Assembly: GCF_019903425.1 (NCBI RefSeq)
Contig: NZ_JACHUZ010000011.1
Location: 1-64,000, forward strand
Direction of reading: 5' to 3'
From: Vreelandella halophila
GTDB taxonomy: Bacteria > Pseudomonadota > Gammaproteobacteria > Pseudomonadales > Oleiphilaceae
Length of the DNA: 64,000 nt
The first letter of the stretch is position 1; each line of letters begins with the position of its first letter. A model generated the notes under the pieces. That model saw nothing but the letters and a program-made list of their open reading frames with translations, made no database searches and was not told where the DNA came from. A program made the translations under genes and the position numbers. Shown in pieces: positions 7,665 to 15,071 of the stretch.

Positions 7665-8294
7665 ATGGCGGCTGTGACCAAACGGTCCTCAATGACCTTC
7701 TTTTCCGACCCGCAGAGCCATTACAGCCACCGGGTGAGAATTGTACTGGCTGAGAAAGGGGTGACCGTTGATGTGGTCAATGTCGACCCCTCAAATCCGC
7801 CTGCGGAGCTTGCCGACCTGAATCCCTATAATGCGCTGCCGACTCTGGTGGATCGGGATCTGGTGCTCTACGAACCCAATATCATGATGGAATACCTGGA
7901 TGAGCGGTTCCCGCACCCGCCGCTGCTTCCGGTGTATCCGGTAGCACGGGCCCAGAGTCGGTTGATGATGTGGCGTGTGGGGCGCGACTGGTGCTCCCTG
8001 GTGGACCGGATTGAGGTGGGCGGCAGCAACAGTGATGCCGAGCAGGCGCGGAAGGAGTTACGGGAAAGTCTGGTAGCCTCGGCCCCGCTGTTCCAGGAGA
8101 TGCCGTTCTTCCTCAGTGAGGAGTTCACCATGGCGGACTGTTGCATTGGGCCACTGCTCTGGCGCCTGCCAGTGTTGGGCGTTGAGTTGCCGGAAAAGCG
8201 CATCAAGCCGCTGGAACAGTACATGGATCGGCTTTTCGAGCGTCGGGGATTCAAGGCCAGCCTTTCCGATTCGGAAGAGGACATGCGAACCTGA
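7665..8294 (+). CDS. sspA: Stringent starvation protein A
   Basis: GST-fold RNA-polymerase-associated regulator. It has a thioredoxin-like N-terminal domain (FFSDPQSHYSHRVRIVLAEKG, LNPYNALPTLVDRDLVLYEPNIMMEYLDERF) and a helical C-terminal domain. The surface PHP patch known in E. coli SspA is present (P83-H84-P85). The GST catalytic residue is not expected in this family. 209 residues against 212 in E. coli. It is followed by sspB after 31 bases, the usual two-gene operon. The ATG at 7665 is used; a second Met at residue 10 (MTFFSD) is a plausible alternative. Confidence 0.95.
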   Translation: MAAVTKRSSMTFFSDPQSHYSHRVRIVLAEKGVTVDVVNVDPSNPPAELADLNPYNALPTLVDRDLVLYEPNIMMEYLDERFPHPPLLPVYPVARAQSRLMMWRVGRDWCSLVDRIEVGGSNSDAEQARKELRESLVASAPLFQEMPFFLSEEFTMADCCIGPLLWRLPVLGVELPEKRIKPLEQYMDRLFERRGFKASLSDSEEDMRT

Positions 8295-8325
8295 TCCAAT
8301 TGATCGGGCAGACCGGGAGTGAGTA

Positions 8326-8748
8326 ATGAAATCGAGCCGACCCTATCTGATTCGGGCGCTCAATGAATGGGTTCTGGATAATGATGCGACACCGCATCTG
8401 GTTGTTGATGCAGGTATGAATGGCGTCCAGGTTCCGGCGGATTACGTCTCCAACGGTCAGATCGTGCTCAATATCAGTCCTTCCGCGGTCAAGGAGCTGA
8501 TGCTGGGTGATGACGCCGTTTCCTTCACTGCTCGCTTTGGGGGCGTTCCGGTCAGTATTTACGTGCCGGTGTACGCCGTCATGGCCATCTATGCCCGGGA
8601 GAACGGCGAGGGTATGGTCTTCGGGCAGGAGCCTGGCGACCCCGAACCTCCGGATGGGCCTTCAGGGGAGCCTGGAGAGCAGAGCGATGAGGGCGGCAGT
8701 GCCGCGGATTCCGGCTCGAAGCGCCCGAATCTCAAGGTGGTTAAGTAG
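8326..8748 (+). CDS. sspB: ClpXP adaptor SspB
   Basis: Delivers ssrA-tagged proteins to ClpXP. The folded domain (residues ~1-110) has YLIRALNEWVLDNDATPHLVVDA, the substrate-groove segment GVQVPADYVSNGQIVLNISPSAV and RFGGVPVSIYVPV. An acidic, Gly/Pro/Ser-rich tether follows, ending KRPNLKVVK. This matches the ClpX-binding tail of E. coli SspB (RPALRVVK). 140 residues. GGAG precedes ATG 8326. The gene converges on diaA with 9 bases between stops. Confidence 0.96.
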   Translation: MKSSRPYLIRALNEWVLDNDATPHLVVDAGMNGVQVPADYVSNGQIVLNISPSAVKELMLGDDAVSFTARFGGVPVSIYVPVYAVMAIYARENGEGMVFGQEPGDPEPPDGPSGEPGEQSDEGGSAADSGSKRPNLKVVK

Positions 8749-8757
8749 CCCCCGGAG

Positions 8758-9351
8758 TCAGCTGTCGCTGAAAAGGTGAGCCTCAATCTCGGCGCAGAGC
8801 GTATTGAGGATCACCACCATCAGTTCCGCAGTGCAGGCTGTGCCCATATCCGGAAGCGTGATGTCGATATCGTCTTCGTGGAACAGTGCGTGGATGTCGG
8901 TCTCCGAGCGACCGGTTACCGCGATGACCCTGATACCTCTGTCGTGGGCAGCCTGAAGGGCCTGGATCAGGCTTGAGCGGTTCCCATCATCGGTCAGAAG
9001 AAGCAGTGAGTCCCCCTCGTGGCCGAGTGCCTGGATCTGCCGTGAAAACACTTCCTGAATCCGGTTGCTGAGACCGATTGCGGCCAGCGTCGTGGCATCC
9101 GCTCCCAGGTTCAGGACCGGCAATGCCGGCCTTTCCGTCTCGTGATAGGCAAGCATGCAGCTGGCGAAATACTGGGCAAAGGCATTGGCCTTGCCACTCC
9201 CGCATACCAGAACCTGGCGTTCACTGAGCAGTGTTTCCACTATGGCCTCGGCGGCCTGACCCAGCACAGGCGCAACGATGCTGGCTGTCTCGCCGATGCA
9301 TTCCATGTGGGTGGCAATGTGCTGGTTGAAGCGCTGTTCTGTGTCACTCAT
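8758..9351 (-). CDS. diaA: DnaA initiator-associating protein DiaA (SIS domain)
   Basis: SIS-fold homotetramer that binds DnaA and promotes orderly initiation at oriC. Typical blocks are LVCGSGKANAFAQYFASCML, ETERPALPVLNLGAD, QIQALGHEGDSLLLLTDDGN and RGIRVIAVTGR, parallel to E. coli DiaA (ETERPSLPAIAL, RALGHAGDVLLAIS). 197 residues, like E. coli (196). It overlaps yraN by four bases, and yraM(lpoA)-yraN-diaA is the E. coli order. GmhA (sedoheptulose-7-phosphate isomerase) is the paralogous alternative; synteny favours DiaA. Confidence 0.85.
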   Translation of the reverse strand: MSDTEQRFNQHIATHMECIGETASIVAPVLGQAAEAIVETLLSERQVLVCGSGKANAFAQYFASCMLAYHETERPALPVLNLGADATTLAAIGLSNRIQEVFSRQIQALGHEGDSLLLLTDDGNRSSLIQALQAAHDRGIRVIAVTGRSETDIHALFHEDDIDITLPDMGTACTAELMVVILNTLCAEIEAHLFSDS

Positions 9352-9713
9352 GGCGTAGCATCAAAGGCATTGGGTATCCATTCAAACTCATAGTGGTGCT
9401 CCCGGGAGATGGTGACCGCAAGCATATCAAAACGGCAGAAACAGTCGTTGAGGCCGTTACGGTGCAGGTAGAATCGGGCTGCCTGGATCAGCTTGCGCCG
9501 CTTGCGCCCATCCACGGAGGCAGCCCCGTCCACAAGGGCGCCTTCCTGGCGGGCTCGGACCTCTATGAAAACAAGCGATTCCCCATCATGTCCGATCAGG
9601 TCAATCTCGCCGGCGCGGCAGTTGAAGTTCCGTTCAAGGATGTGTAGACCCTGGGATTCCAGATAGTCCGCCGCTGCTGTTTCCGCATCCCGTCCCTGGC
9701 TGCGTCTGTCCAT
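9348..9713 (-). CDS. yraN: YraN family endonuclease-fold protein (UPF0102)
   Basis: Small protein with a restriction-endonuclease-like core: ERNFNCRAGEIDLIGHDG then LVFIEVRAR, giving the E-x-D...ExR arrangement typical of the family. Later KRRKLIQAARFYL and CRFDMLAV match the family. 121 residues. Its cellular role is not established; related proteins have been linked to DNA processing. It lies between lpoA and diaA with a four-base overlap to diaA. Confidence 0.93.
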   Translation of the reverse strand: MDRRSQGRDAETAAADYLESQGLHILERNFNCRAGEIDLIGHDGESLVFIEVRARQEGALVDGAASVDGRKRRKLIQAARFYLHRNGLNDCFCRFDMLAVTISREHHYEFEWIPNAFDATP

Positions 9714-9734
9714 CCCTGCCTCTCCTGTTTTCCT

Positions 9735-11579
9735 TTACTCGTTGTCAGTGGTGTCCGGCAGCACGCCCTTTTCTTCCGTTGGCAGAGGGGTGGGCTCTCC
9801 CTTGCGGAACACTGCCCAATCGGGAGTTCGTTCAAAACTGCCATTACCGCTGTTGCGGATCATGCCGGTAACCCCCTGGTAGCGGTAGGCCTCGATCTCC
9901 TGCAGAGGCTGGATCTGGTGGGTCAGGCGATAGCTGTCAAAGCCAAGGGCAAACAGCCGGTCGTAGTTGTTTCCCAGTGCGGGAAACAGCGACTGCAGCG
10001 TGTCGCGCTTCGGCGGTGCGTCGCCCAGAACCCAGGGGATATCGGTAAACCGGATTCCATCCAGGTCGCTGTCCCTTGACGGGTTGGGGGAGCCGCGATA
10101 GAGCAGGGAACTGCCGTAAACCGGCAGGTCGCCTCCGTAATAGAAAGCGAAGAGCGGGTTGATCTGGCGTGCGTTCTCCGGAGACGCCAGCAGAACGATC
10201 GCATCCATGTCCTGGCGACGGCGTGGTTCGAAACGCATTGTGGTGCCGGTCAGACGCATCAGGGCATTGGCACGCCGACGACTCTGGTTGATATTGAAAC
10301 CGTCCGCCACAACACGGTTGAGGTTGCTGTCCCCGGCGTATTGAACCGTCTCCAGCAGAGTGATGCCTTGATTCTCCGCTGCCCTGCGCAGGGCCTTTTC
10401 CATCCGTATGCCCCAGTCGCCTTCGGGCAGGAAGGCAAGCACGTTACTGTGGCCGTCCTGTTTCAGGCGCCGTGCGATAGCCTGCATCTCGTCTTCGCTG
10501 CCCAATCCGAACTGGAGCAGGTTGTCCGGCGTAATGAGCGCATCACGGTCGTAGTTCAGTGCCAGGACGGGGATGCTCAGCGCCGGCAATGCGGTCAGTT
10601 CCTGAACGCCCTCCTTGCTGAGCGGCCCGACTACGAGGTCCGGGTCTGTGTTGAGCAGGTTCCCGTAGATAGCGCTGAAAGTGCTGGCGTGGGTATCATG
10701 CAGGGTAATGGTGGGTGTTGTGCGGTCAGGGTCTTCAAGGTCCTGATAATAGGCAGCGAGGAACCCTTCGCGTACGGCTTCTCCCGCGCCTGCAAGAGGC
10801 CCGCTCAGTGGCAGTGCCAGTGCTACTGAGTCCGGGCGGAGTTCGTCCAGTTCACGCAGCAGTGCGAGCTCTCCCGGGAAAGGGTCCGCAGCACCGTGGT
10901 CAGGCCATACCTTCTTCCAGTCCCGGATGGCCCGGGAGCGGGCTTCAACCTCATGCTGGTCATGGGCTGCCAGTGCCAGTGCGAGCTCCAGCCAGCCGCG
11001 TGCCTGGTAGTCCGAGCTGCGCTCGGCGACCGGCTCCAGCTCCGCCCGGGGGACCTCGCGCAATGCACTCCAGATACGCTCATTGAGCGCTTCCGGCTGG
11101 CGCGTGTCGCTGCCACTCCAGAGAATCAGGGTCCGGGCGCCGGGCAGGTGGCGTTCTGCAAGTTCATAGACGCCAGCAACCGAGTCAAAGGCGCCGGCCC
11201 TCTGATCCAGGGGCAGCCGCAGCGGTAGTTTCGGATCCAGCTGGTCAGCCAGCGCCCGGGCAGCATCCGCGTCGCCGCGCTCAACCGCATCACGGCTGCT
11301 CAGCCACAGGTAACGGTCCCGGAGCTCGTCGTCGAGTTGATCCGGGTCCATCGCATCCAGAAGCGAGCGTGCGGTGGCATATTCCCCGTCAGCCTGCAGC
11401 ATTTCGGCTGCCTTGAGCTGATATTGTCGGCGAAGGCTGGCATCATTGGTGTCCGCTGCGCCACTGAGCAGGCCCTGGATGGTGGTGGGTTGCTGCTCGG
11501 GAGTGGAGACCGGCTCCACGGCACAGCCGGCAACGAACAGCAGCAGGAAAACAGTCAGGACCGGCAAACGGATTGTCAT
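9735..11579 (-). CDS. lpoA: Penicillin-binding protein activator LpoA
   Basis: Outer-membrane lipoprotein that activates the class A synthase PBP1A from outside the peptidoglycan. The ATG at 11579 gives a clear lipoprotein signal peptide (MTIRLPVLTVFLLLFVAGC, acylated Cys19). A TPR-like N-terminal half follows. The C-terminal LppC domain resembles a periplasmic-binding fold (VALALPLSGPLAGAGEAVREGFLAAYY ... DLVVGPLSKEGVQEL ... DAIVLLASPENARQI). 614 residues, a little shorter than E. coli (678). The reading frame stays open upstream of 11579, but that stretch overlaps the divergent rsmI and lacks a signal, so it is rejected. Confidence 0.9.
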   Translation of the reverse strand: MTIRLPVLTVFLLLFVAGCAVEPVSTPEQQPTTIQGLLSGAADTNDASLRRQYQLKAAEMLQADGEYATARSLLDAMDPDQLDDELRDRYLWLSSRDAVERGDADAARALADQLDPKLPLRLPLDQRAGAFDSVAGVYELAERHLPGARTLILWSGSDTRQPEALNERIWSALREVPRAELEPVAERSSDYQARGWLELALALAAHDQHEVEARSRAIRDWKKVWPDHGAADPFPGELALLRELDELRPDSVALALPLSGPLAGAGEAVREGFLAAYYQDLEDPDRTTPTITLHDTHASTFSAIYGNLLNTDPDLVVGPLSKEGVQELTALPALSIPVLALNYDRDALITPDNLLQFGLGSEDEMQAIARRLKQDGHSNVLAFLPEGDWGIRMEKALRRAAENQGITLLETVQYAGDSNLNRVVADGFNINQSRRRANALMRLTGTTMRFEPRRRQDMDAIVLLASPENARQINPLFAFYYGGDLPVYGSSLLYRGSPNPSRDSDLDGIRFTDIPWVLGDAPPKRDTLQSLFPALGNNYDRLFALGFDSYRLTHQIQPLQEIEAYRYQGVTGMIRNSGNGSFERTPDWAVFRKGEPTPLPTEEKGVLPDTTDNE

Positions 11580-11659
11580 GGGCGTCTCGGCTGGCGTTGT
11601 TGCAGGTGATTCGGCTTCATTGGAATCCGGCGATTCTAACAGGTAATGGCAGTCTGAGC

Positions 11660-12514
11660 ATGGCCGAGACTTTACAGAAAGGTACCCTCTATGTCGTGGC
11701 GACGCCCATCGGCAATCTCGCAGATATAAGTACGCGCGCAGCCTGGGTGCTGTCGGGTGTGGATCGGGTGCTGGCCGAGGATACCCGCCAGACCCGGCGG
11801 CTTCTTGAGCACCTGGATCTGCACAAGACACTGACTCCGCTCCACGAACACAATGAGGATCGTCAGCTCGCACAGGTACTGGAATGGCTTCGCGGTGGCG
11901 AAATGCTGGCGCTGGTCTCTGATGCCGGGACGCCATTGATCTCTGATCCGGGCTTCGCCCTGGTCAGGGCGGCACGGGAGCAGGGGCTGCCGCTGGTCAC
12001 GATTCCTGGTGCCAGTGCTGTAACGGCGGCACTGGCGGTGGCGGGGCTGCCCACGGACAGGTTCGTGTTTGAAGGCTTTCTGCCCGCGAAAGCGGGGGCG
12101 CGCAGGCGGGCGCTCGAGGCCCTGGGTCGGGAAACCCGAACCATGGTGTTCTATGAATCCCCCCGCCGGGTGGCGGGCGCACTTGCGGACATGGCCGCCG
12201 CTTTCGGCGATACCCGTGTCGCGGTGGTGGCCCGCGAGCTCACCAAGGCTCACGAACAGTCGGTTCAGGGCACGCTGGCGGAACTTGCAGAGCAGGTCGC
12301 GGTTGGCACGATTCCGTTAAAAGGGGAGTTTGTGATTATGGTTGCGGGCGCTGAGGTGGAGACAACCGGCCTGGATGTAGAGGCGGATCATCTGCTCACG
12401 CAGCTGATGACGCGGCTCAGTGTCAGTGATGCCGCCCGCATGGCCGCCCGTATCACGGGCCAGGGGCGCAGTGGGCTCTATCAGCGGGCCCTCGCGCTGC
12501 AGGGCCGGGAATAA
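11660..12514 (+). CDS. rsmI: 16S rRNA (cytidine(1402)-2'-O)-methyltransferase RsmI
   Basis: SAM-dependent tetrapyrrole-methylase-fold enzyme that 2'-O-methylates C1402 in the ribosomal P site, the base that RsmH (13749-14687) also modifies on N4. Motifs are LYVVATPIGNLADIS (from residue 10), EDTRQTRRLL, SDAGTPLISDPG (residues 87-98), IPGASAVTAALAVAGLPTDRFVFEGFLP and FYESPRR. 284 residues, like E. coli (286). ATG 11660 is chosen because MAETLQKGTLYVVATP fits the family start. It is divergent from lpoA with an 80-base gap; rnpB follows. Confidence 0.96.
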   Translation: MAETLQKGTLYVVATPIGNLADISTRAAWVLSGVDRVLAEDTRQTRRLLEHLDLHKTLTPLHEHNEDRQLAQVLEWLRGGEMLALVSDAGTPLISDPGFALVRAAREQGLPLVTIPGASAVTAALAVAGLPTDRFVFEGFLPAKAGARRRALEALGRETRTMVFYESPRRVAGALADMAAAFGDTRVAVVARELTKAHEQSVQGTLAELAEQVAVGTIPLKGEFVIMVAGAEVETTGLDVEADHLLTQLMTRLSVSDAARMAARITGQGRSGLYQRALALQGRE

Positions 12515-12554
12515 AGCCCTTGTAAAACGCTGCAGAAGCCGTTAATTTCCCCGC

Positions 12555-12910
12555 TGAGTCCGCTATGCAGTCGCTGTTCCCGTTTCGTACGGGGATGGAG
12601 GAAAGTCCGGGCTCCACAGGGCGGAGTGCCAGGTAACGCCTGGGCGGCGCGAGCCGACGGAAAGTGCAGCAGAAAGGAAACCGCCTAAGCGGCCCATGGG
12701 CCGCCGGCAAGGTTGAAAAGGTGCGGTAAGAGCGCACCGCGTGGCTGGCAACAGTCCACGGCGACGGTAAACCCCACTCGGAGCAAGGCCAAATAGGAGT
12801 CCAGAGGTGTGGCCCGCACCGGACTCGGGTAGGCTGCTTGAGGTCTGCGGCGACGCAGATCCCAGAGGAATGACTGCACGCGACAGAACCCGGCTTACAG
12901 GTGGACTCGA
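12555..12910 (+). ncRNA. rnpB: RNase P RNA (bacterial type A)
   Basis: Catalytic RNA that removes tRNA 5' leaders. Conserved core segments are plain: GAGGAAAGTCCGGGC near 12598, GCCAGGTAACGCC, the P10/11 region with GTGCGGTAAGAGCGCACCG, GCAAGGCCAAATAG, GGGTAGGCTGCTTGAG and ACAGAACCCGGCTTA near the 3' end. The ends are set by helix P1, GAGTCC (12556-12561) with GGACTC (12903-12908). Length about 355 bases. It lies between rsmI and mraZ. No protein is needed to explain this gap. Confidence 0.97.
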
Positions 12911-12913
12911 ACA

Positions 12914-12953
12914 GGCCCGTAGCTTCTCACTCAGGGAAGCGCGGGCCACCCCT
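12914..12953 (+). terminator. probable rnpB terminator
   Basis: GGCCCG (12914-12919) pairs with CGGGCC (12942-12947), with an inner stem GCTTC/GAAGC, a few bases after the P1 helix of RNase P RNA. The tail (ACCCCTTCTATT) is only moderately T-rich, so this may be a processing or attenuating hairpin instead. Confidence 0.6.
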
Positions 12954-13149
12954 TCTATTCCGATCCTTTCTTTTGAAGTACCTCTCTTATAGCAAAAAAG
13001 TCTTGACCTTGACGTGAATTCTTGGAGTTTTCTCCAGGTTTCTGAAAAGGCGGCATTTGTTGCCTGCGTGTTACCTTCCGTTCATCGCTTATTCCTCTAA
13101 ATCACTGGCACAACGGCATTTTTTCCTGATCCAGGCGGTCTGGGTTTTC
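12954..13149. other. non-coding stretch between rnpB and the dcw promoter
   Basis: No open frame with coding character is seen here. The stretch is more AT-rich than its surroundings. The one clear structure is a terminator-like hairpin, CTTGGAG (13021-13027) with CTCCAGG (13032-13038) around TTTT and followed by TTTCTG. It could back up rnpB termination. TTGACC/TTGACG at 13003-13014 looks like tandem -35 hexamers but has no matching -10. Confidence 0.5.
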
Positions 13150-13178
13150 TTGCATTGCCCGGGGAGTCTTCTTATAGT
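13150..13178 (+). promoter_or_regulatory. dcw cluster promoter (Pmra)
   Basis: TTGCAT (13150-13155) and TATAGT (13173-13178) are separated by exactly 17 bases. The predicted start site near 13185 coincides with the first MraZ-type box. The leader to the mraZ ATG would be about 100 bases. Confidence 0.8.
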
Positions 13179-13184
13179 GTCGCC

Positions 13185-13241
13185 AAGTGGTAAAAAGTGG
13201 CATCAAGTGGTGTCTTGTGGGTGATGAGTGGTGGCAATGGG
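13185..13241 (+). promoter_or_regulatory. MraZ box array (autoregulatory operator)
   Basis: Six related hexamers lie in the same orientation just after the Pmra -10: AAGTGG at 13185, 13195 and 13205, TTGTGG at 13215, GAGTGG at 13226 and AATGGG at 13236. The first four are spaced exactly 10 bases, one helical turn. MraZ is known to bind short G-rich direct repeats of this period upstream of its own gene in E. coli and Mycoplasma. The position predicts repression of the whole dcw operon. Confidence 0.8.
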
Positions 13242-13284
13242 TCAGTTGATGACCCGGCCACTGAATCGGGGTAGCGAATCGACC

Positions 13285-13734
13285 ATGACGAATTTTCTCG
13301 GCAGTCATGCGATCAATATGGACGCCAAGGGGCGCCTGGCGATCCCCGCTCGTGTGCGCGAGGACCTCGAGACCCTCTGTGGTGGCCGAATTGTTCTGAC
13401 TGCTCACACCGAGGAACGCTGCCTGCTGGTCTACCCCGAGCCGCAGTGGGAGGAGATCCTGCCCAAGATCGAAGCGTTGCCGAGCTTCAACAAGGCGGTA
13501 CGTCGCACCCAGCGGCTGCTTATTGGTTATGCAACACCACTGGAACTGGATGGCGCGGGCCGGATTCTGGTACCGCAGCCACTGCGTGATTACGCCGGCC
13601 TGGAGAAAAAGCTCTACCTGGTCGGCCAGGGCCGCAAGCTGGAACTCTGGAGCGAGGATCGCTGGATGGCCTGGCTTGAGGAGGATGATGGCGATGAGGA
13701 AATCCCCGAGGAAATGAAGTCCCTGTCGCTTTAG
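13285..13734 (+). CDS. mraZ: Transcriptional regulator MraZ
   Basis: Ring-forming DNA-binding protein with two AbrB-like half-domains, which represses the dcw cluster it heads. The two DxxxR motifs are DAKGR (D13-R17) and DGAGR (D89-R93). [25 protein letters not shown] and [16 protein letters not shown] match the family. 149 residues against 152 in E. coli. The start at 13285 ([11 protein letters not shown]...) fits the family N-terminus. A longer frame from GTG 13228 would begin inside the operator boxes and is not favoured. Confidence 0.95.
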   Translation: MTNFLGSHAINMDAKGRLAIPARVREDLETLCGGRIVLTAHTEERCLLVYPEPQWEEILPKIEALPSFNKAVRRTQRLLIGYATPLELDGAGRILVPQPLRDYAGLEKKLYLVGQGRKLELWSEDRWMAWLEEDDGDEEIPEEMKSLSL

Positions 13735-13748
13735 CGGGGGCTGGAGAA

Positions 13749-14687
13749 TTGGCCATGGCTCATGAGTCCGTACTGCAAGAGGAAGCCGTTGATGCGTTGG
13801 TGACCACGCCGGCGGGCCGGTATGTGGATGCGACTTTCGGTCGGGGCGGCCACAGTCGGGCCATTCTGGAGCAGTTGGATGATACCGGCCGACTCCTGGT
13901 TCTGGACCGTGATCCCGAGGCGATCCACGTGGCGAGGAAGCTGGCGGATGAGGATCACCGGGTCAGCGTGCAGCGTGGCGACTTCGGTAGCCTGGCCGGA
14001 CTTCTGAATGAGGCCGGCTGGTCCTGGGTGGATGGGGTCCTTCTCGACCTGGGCGTCTCCTCCCCGCAGCTGGATGAACCGGAGCGTGGCTTCAGTTTCC
14101 GTCACGACGGCCCGTTGGATATGCGCATGGACCCGGATGCTGGCCAGAGTGCTGCCGACTGGTTGGCGCATGAGGATGAGAAGGAGATTGCGCGGGTCCT
14201 GCGTGACTACGGCGAAGAGCGGTTCGCGAAGCGTATCGCCCGCCGCATTGTGGAGGCACGGCAGGAACAGCCAGTTACCCGTACTACGCAGCTGGCCGAA
14301 CTGATCCGTGAGGCGGTGCCGTTCGAGGACCGTTACAAGCACCCGGCGACCCGCTCGTTCCAGGCGATTCGCATCCGGGTGAATGAGGAATTGCCACAGC
14401 TGGACGAAGCACTCCGTCAGGCGGCGGACCACCTCGCCCCAGGAGGGCGGCTTGTGGTGATCAGTTTCCATTCGCTGGAGGACCGCCGCGTGAAGCGTTT
14501 CATGCGCGACCTCAGCCGGGGGCCGAAACTGCCGCGCGGCGTGCCGGTGACGGCCGAGATGGAAGAGACCGGATTCCGGACGATTGGCCGTGCCGTGCAG
14601 GCATCAGAGGCCGAACGCAGCGTGAATGTGCGTGCGCGCAGCGCAGTGATGCGTGTGCTCGAGCGCAGCAGCGCGGGGGAGGCCTGA
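13749..14687 (+). CDS. rsmH: 16S rRNA (cytosine(1402)-N4)-methyltransferase RsmH
   Basis: SAM-dependent enzyme that methylates N4 of C1402, the same nucleotide RsmI methylates on ribose. It opens [18 protein letters not shown] with [16 protein letters not shown] as the SAM-binding loop, then [31 protein letters not shown] and the C-terminal [16 protein letters not shown]. 312 residues (E. coli 313). Either ATG 13749 or the Met two codons later may be used; GGAG lies upstream. Second gene of the dcw operon, 14 bases after mraZ. Confidence 0.97.
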   Translation: MAMAHESVLQEEAVDALVTTPAGRYVDATFGRGGHSRAILEQLDDTGRLLVLDRDPEAIHVARKLADEDHRVSVQRGDFGSLAGLLNEAGWSWVDGVLLDLGVSSPQLDEPERGFSFRHDGPLDMRMDPDAGQSAADWLAHEDEKEIARVLRDYGEERFAKRIARRIVEARQEQPVTRTTQLAELIREAVPFEDRYKHPATRSFQAIRIRVNEELPQLDEALRQAADHLAPGGRLVVISFHSLEDRRVKRFMRDLSRGPKLPRGVPVTAEMEETGFRTIGRAVQASEAERSVNVRARSAVMRVLERSSAGEA

Positions 14688-14689
14688 CC

Positions 14690-15067
14690 ATGGGTGCAAC
14701 AGCAGTCAGAACAGAGACCGGAGGGCGTGCGCTGCGCTGGCGGGAAGTGCTGGACGCTGCGGCACGTATTTCCGGTCGCATATTCCGGGGGCTCTGGGAC
14801 TCCAGGGTTCTGGTGACGCTGCTGATGCTGCTGGTGCTGACGGTTTCGGCACTGGCGGTGGTGCATGCGTCCCATCTCAACCGGACCCTGTACGGCACCC
14901 TCAATGACCTCCGGGATGAGCGGGATGCCTATCAGCGGCAGTGGACACAGCTGCTTCTGGAACAGAGTGCGCTAAGCGCGCACAGCCATGTGGAAGGGCG
15001 CGCGGCGCGGGAACTGGATATGAAGGTTCCCGCCCGCGATGACATTGTAGTCGTGACAACGCGGTAG
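14690..15067 (+). CDS. ftsL: Cell division protein FtsL
   Basis: Single-pass divisome scaffold that works with FtsB and FtsQ to activate FtsWI. It has a basic cytoplasmic N-terminus, one membrane segment (residues ~39-60, VLVTLLMLLVLTVSALAVV) and a periplasmic coiled coil with RNxLYGTLNDLRDERDAYQRQW-type heptads to about residue 100. 125 residues (E. coli 121). Sequence conservation is low in this family, so position between rsmH and ftsI is decisive. Confidence 0.93.
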   Translation: MGATAVRTETGGRALRWREVLDAAARISGRIFRGLWDSRVLVTLLMLLVLTVSALAVVHASHLNRTLYGTLNDLRDERDAYQRQWTQLLLEQSALSAHSHVEGRAARELDMKVPARDDIVVVTTR

Positions 15068-15071
15068 ATTC

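Noticed and set aside
11580-11936. N-terminal extension of lpoA (119 codons upstream of the chosen ATG)
   Set aside because: It would overlap the start of divergent rsmI and would bury the lipoprotein signal peptide inside the protein.
13003-13014. Tandem TTGACC-TTGACG as -35 elements upstream of mraZ
   Set aside because: No -10 lies 16-18 bases downstream; the TTGCAT/TATAGT pair at 13150-13178 is a far better dcw promoter.
13228-13284. GTG start for mraZ 19 codons upstream
   Set aside because: It starts within the operator repeats and adds residues absent from the family.
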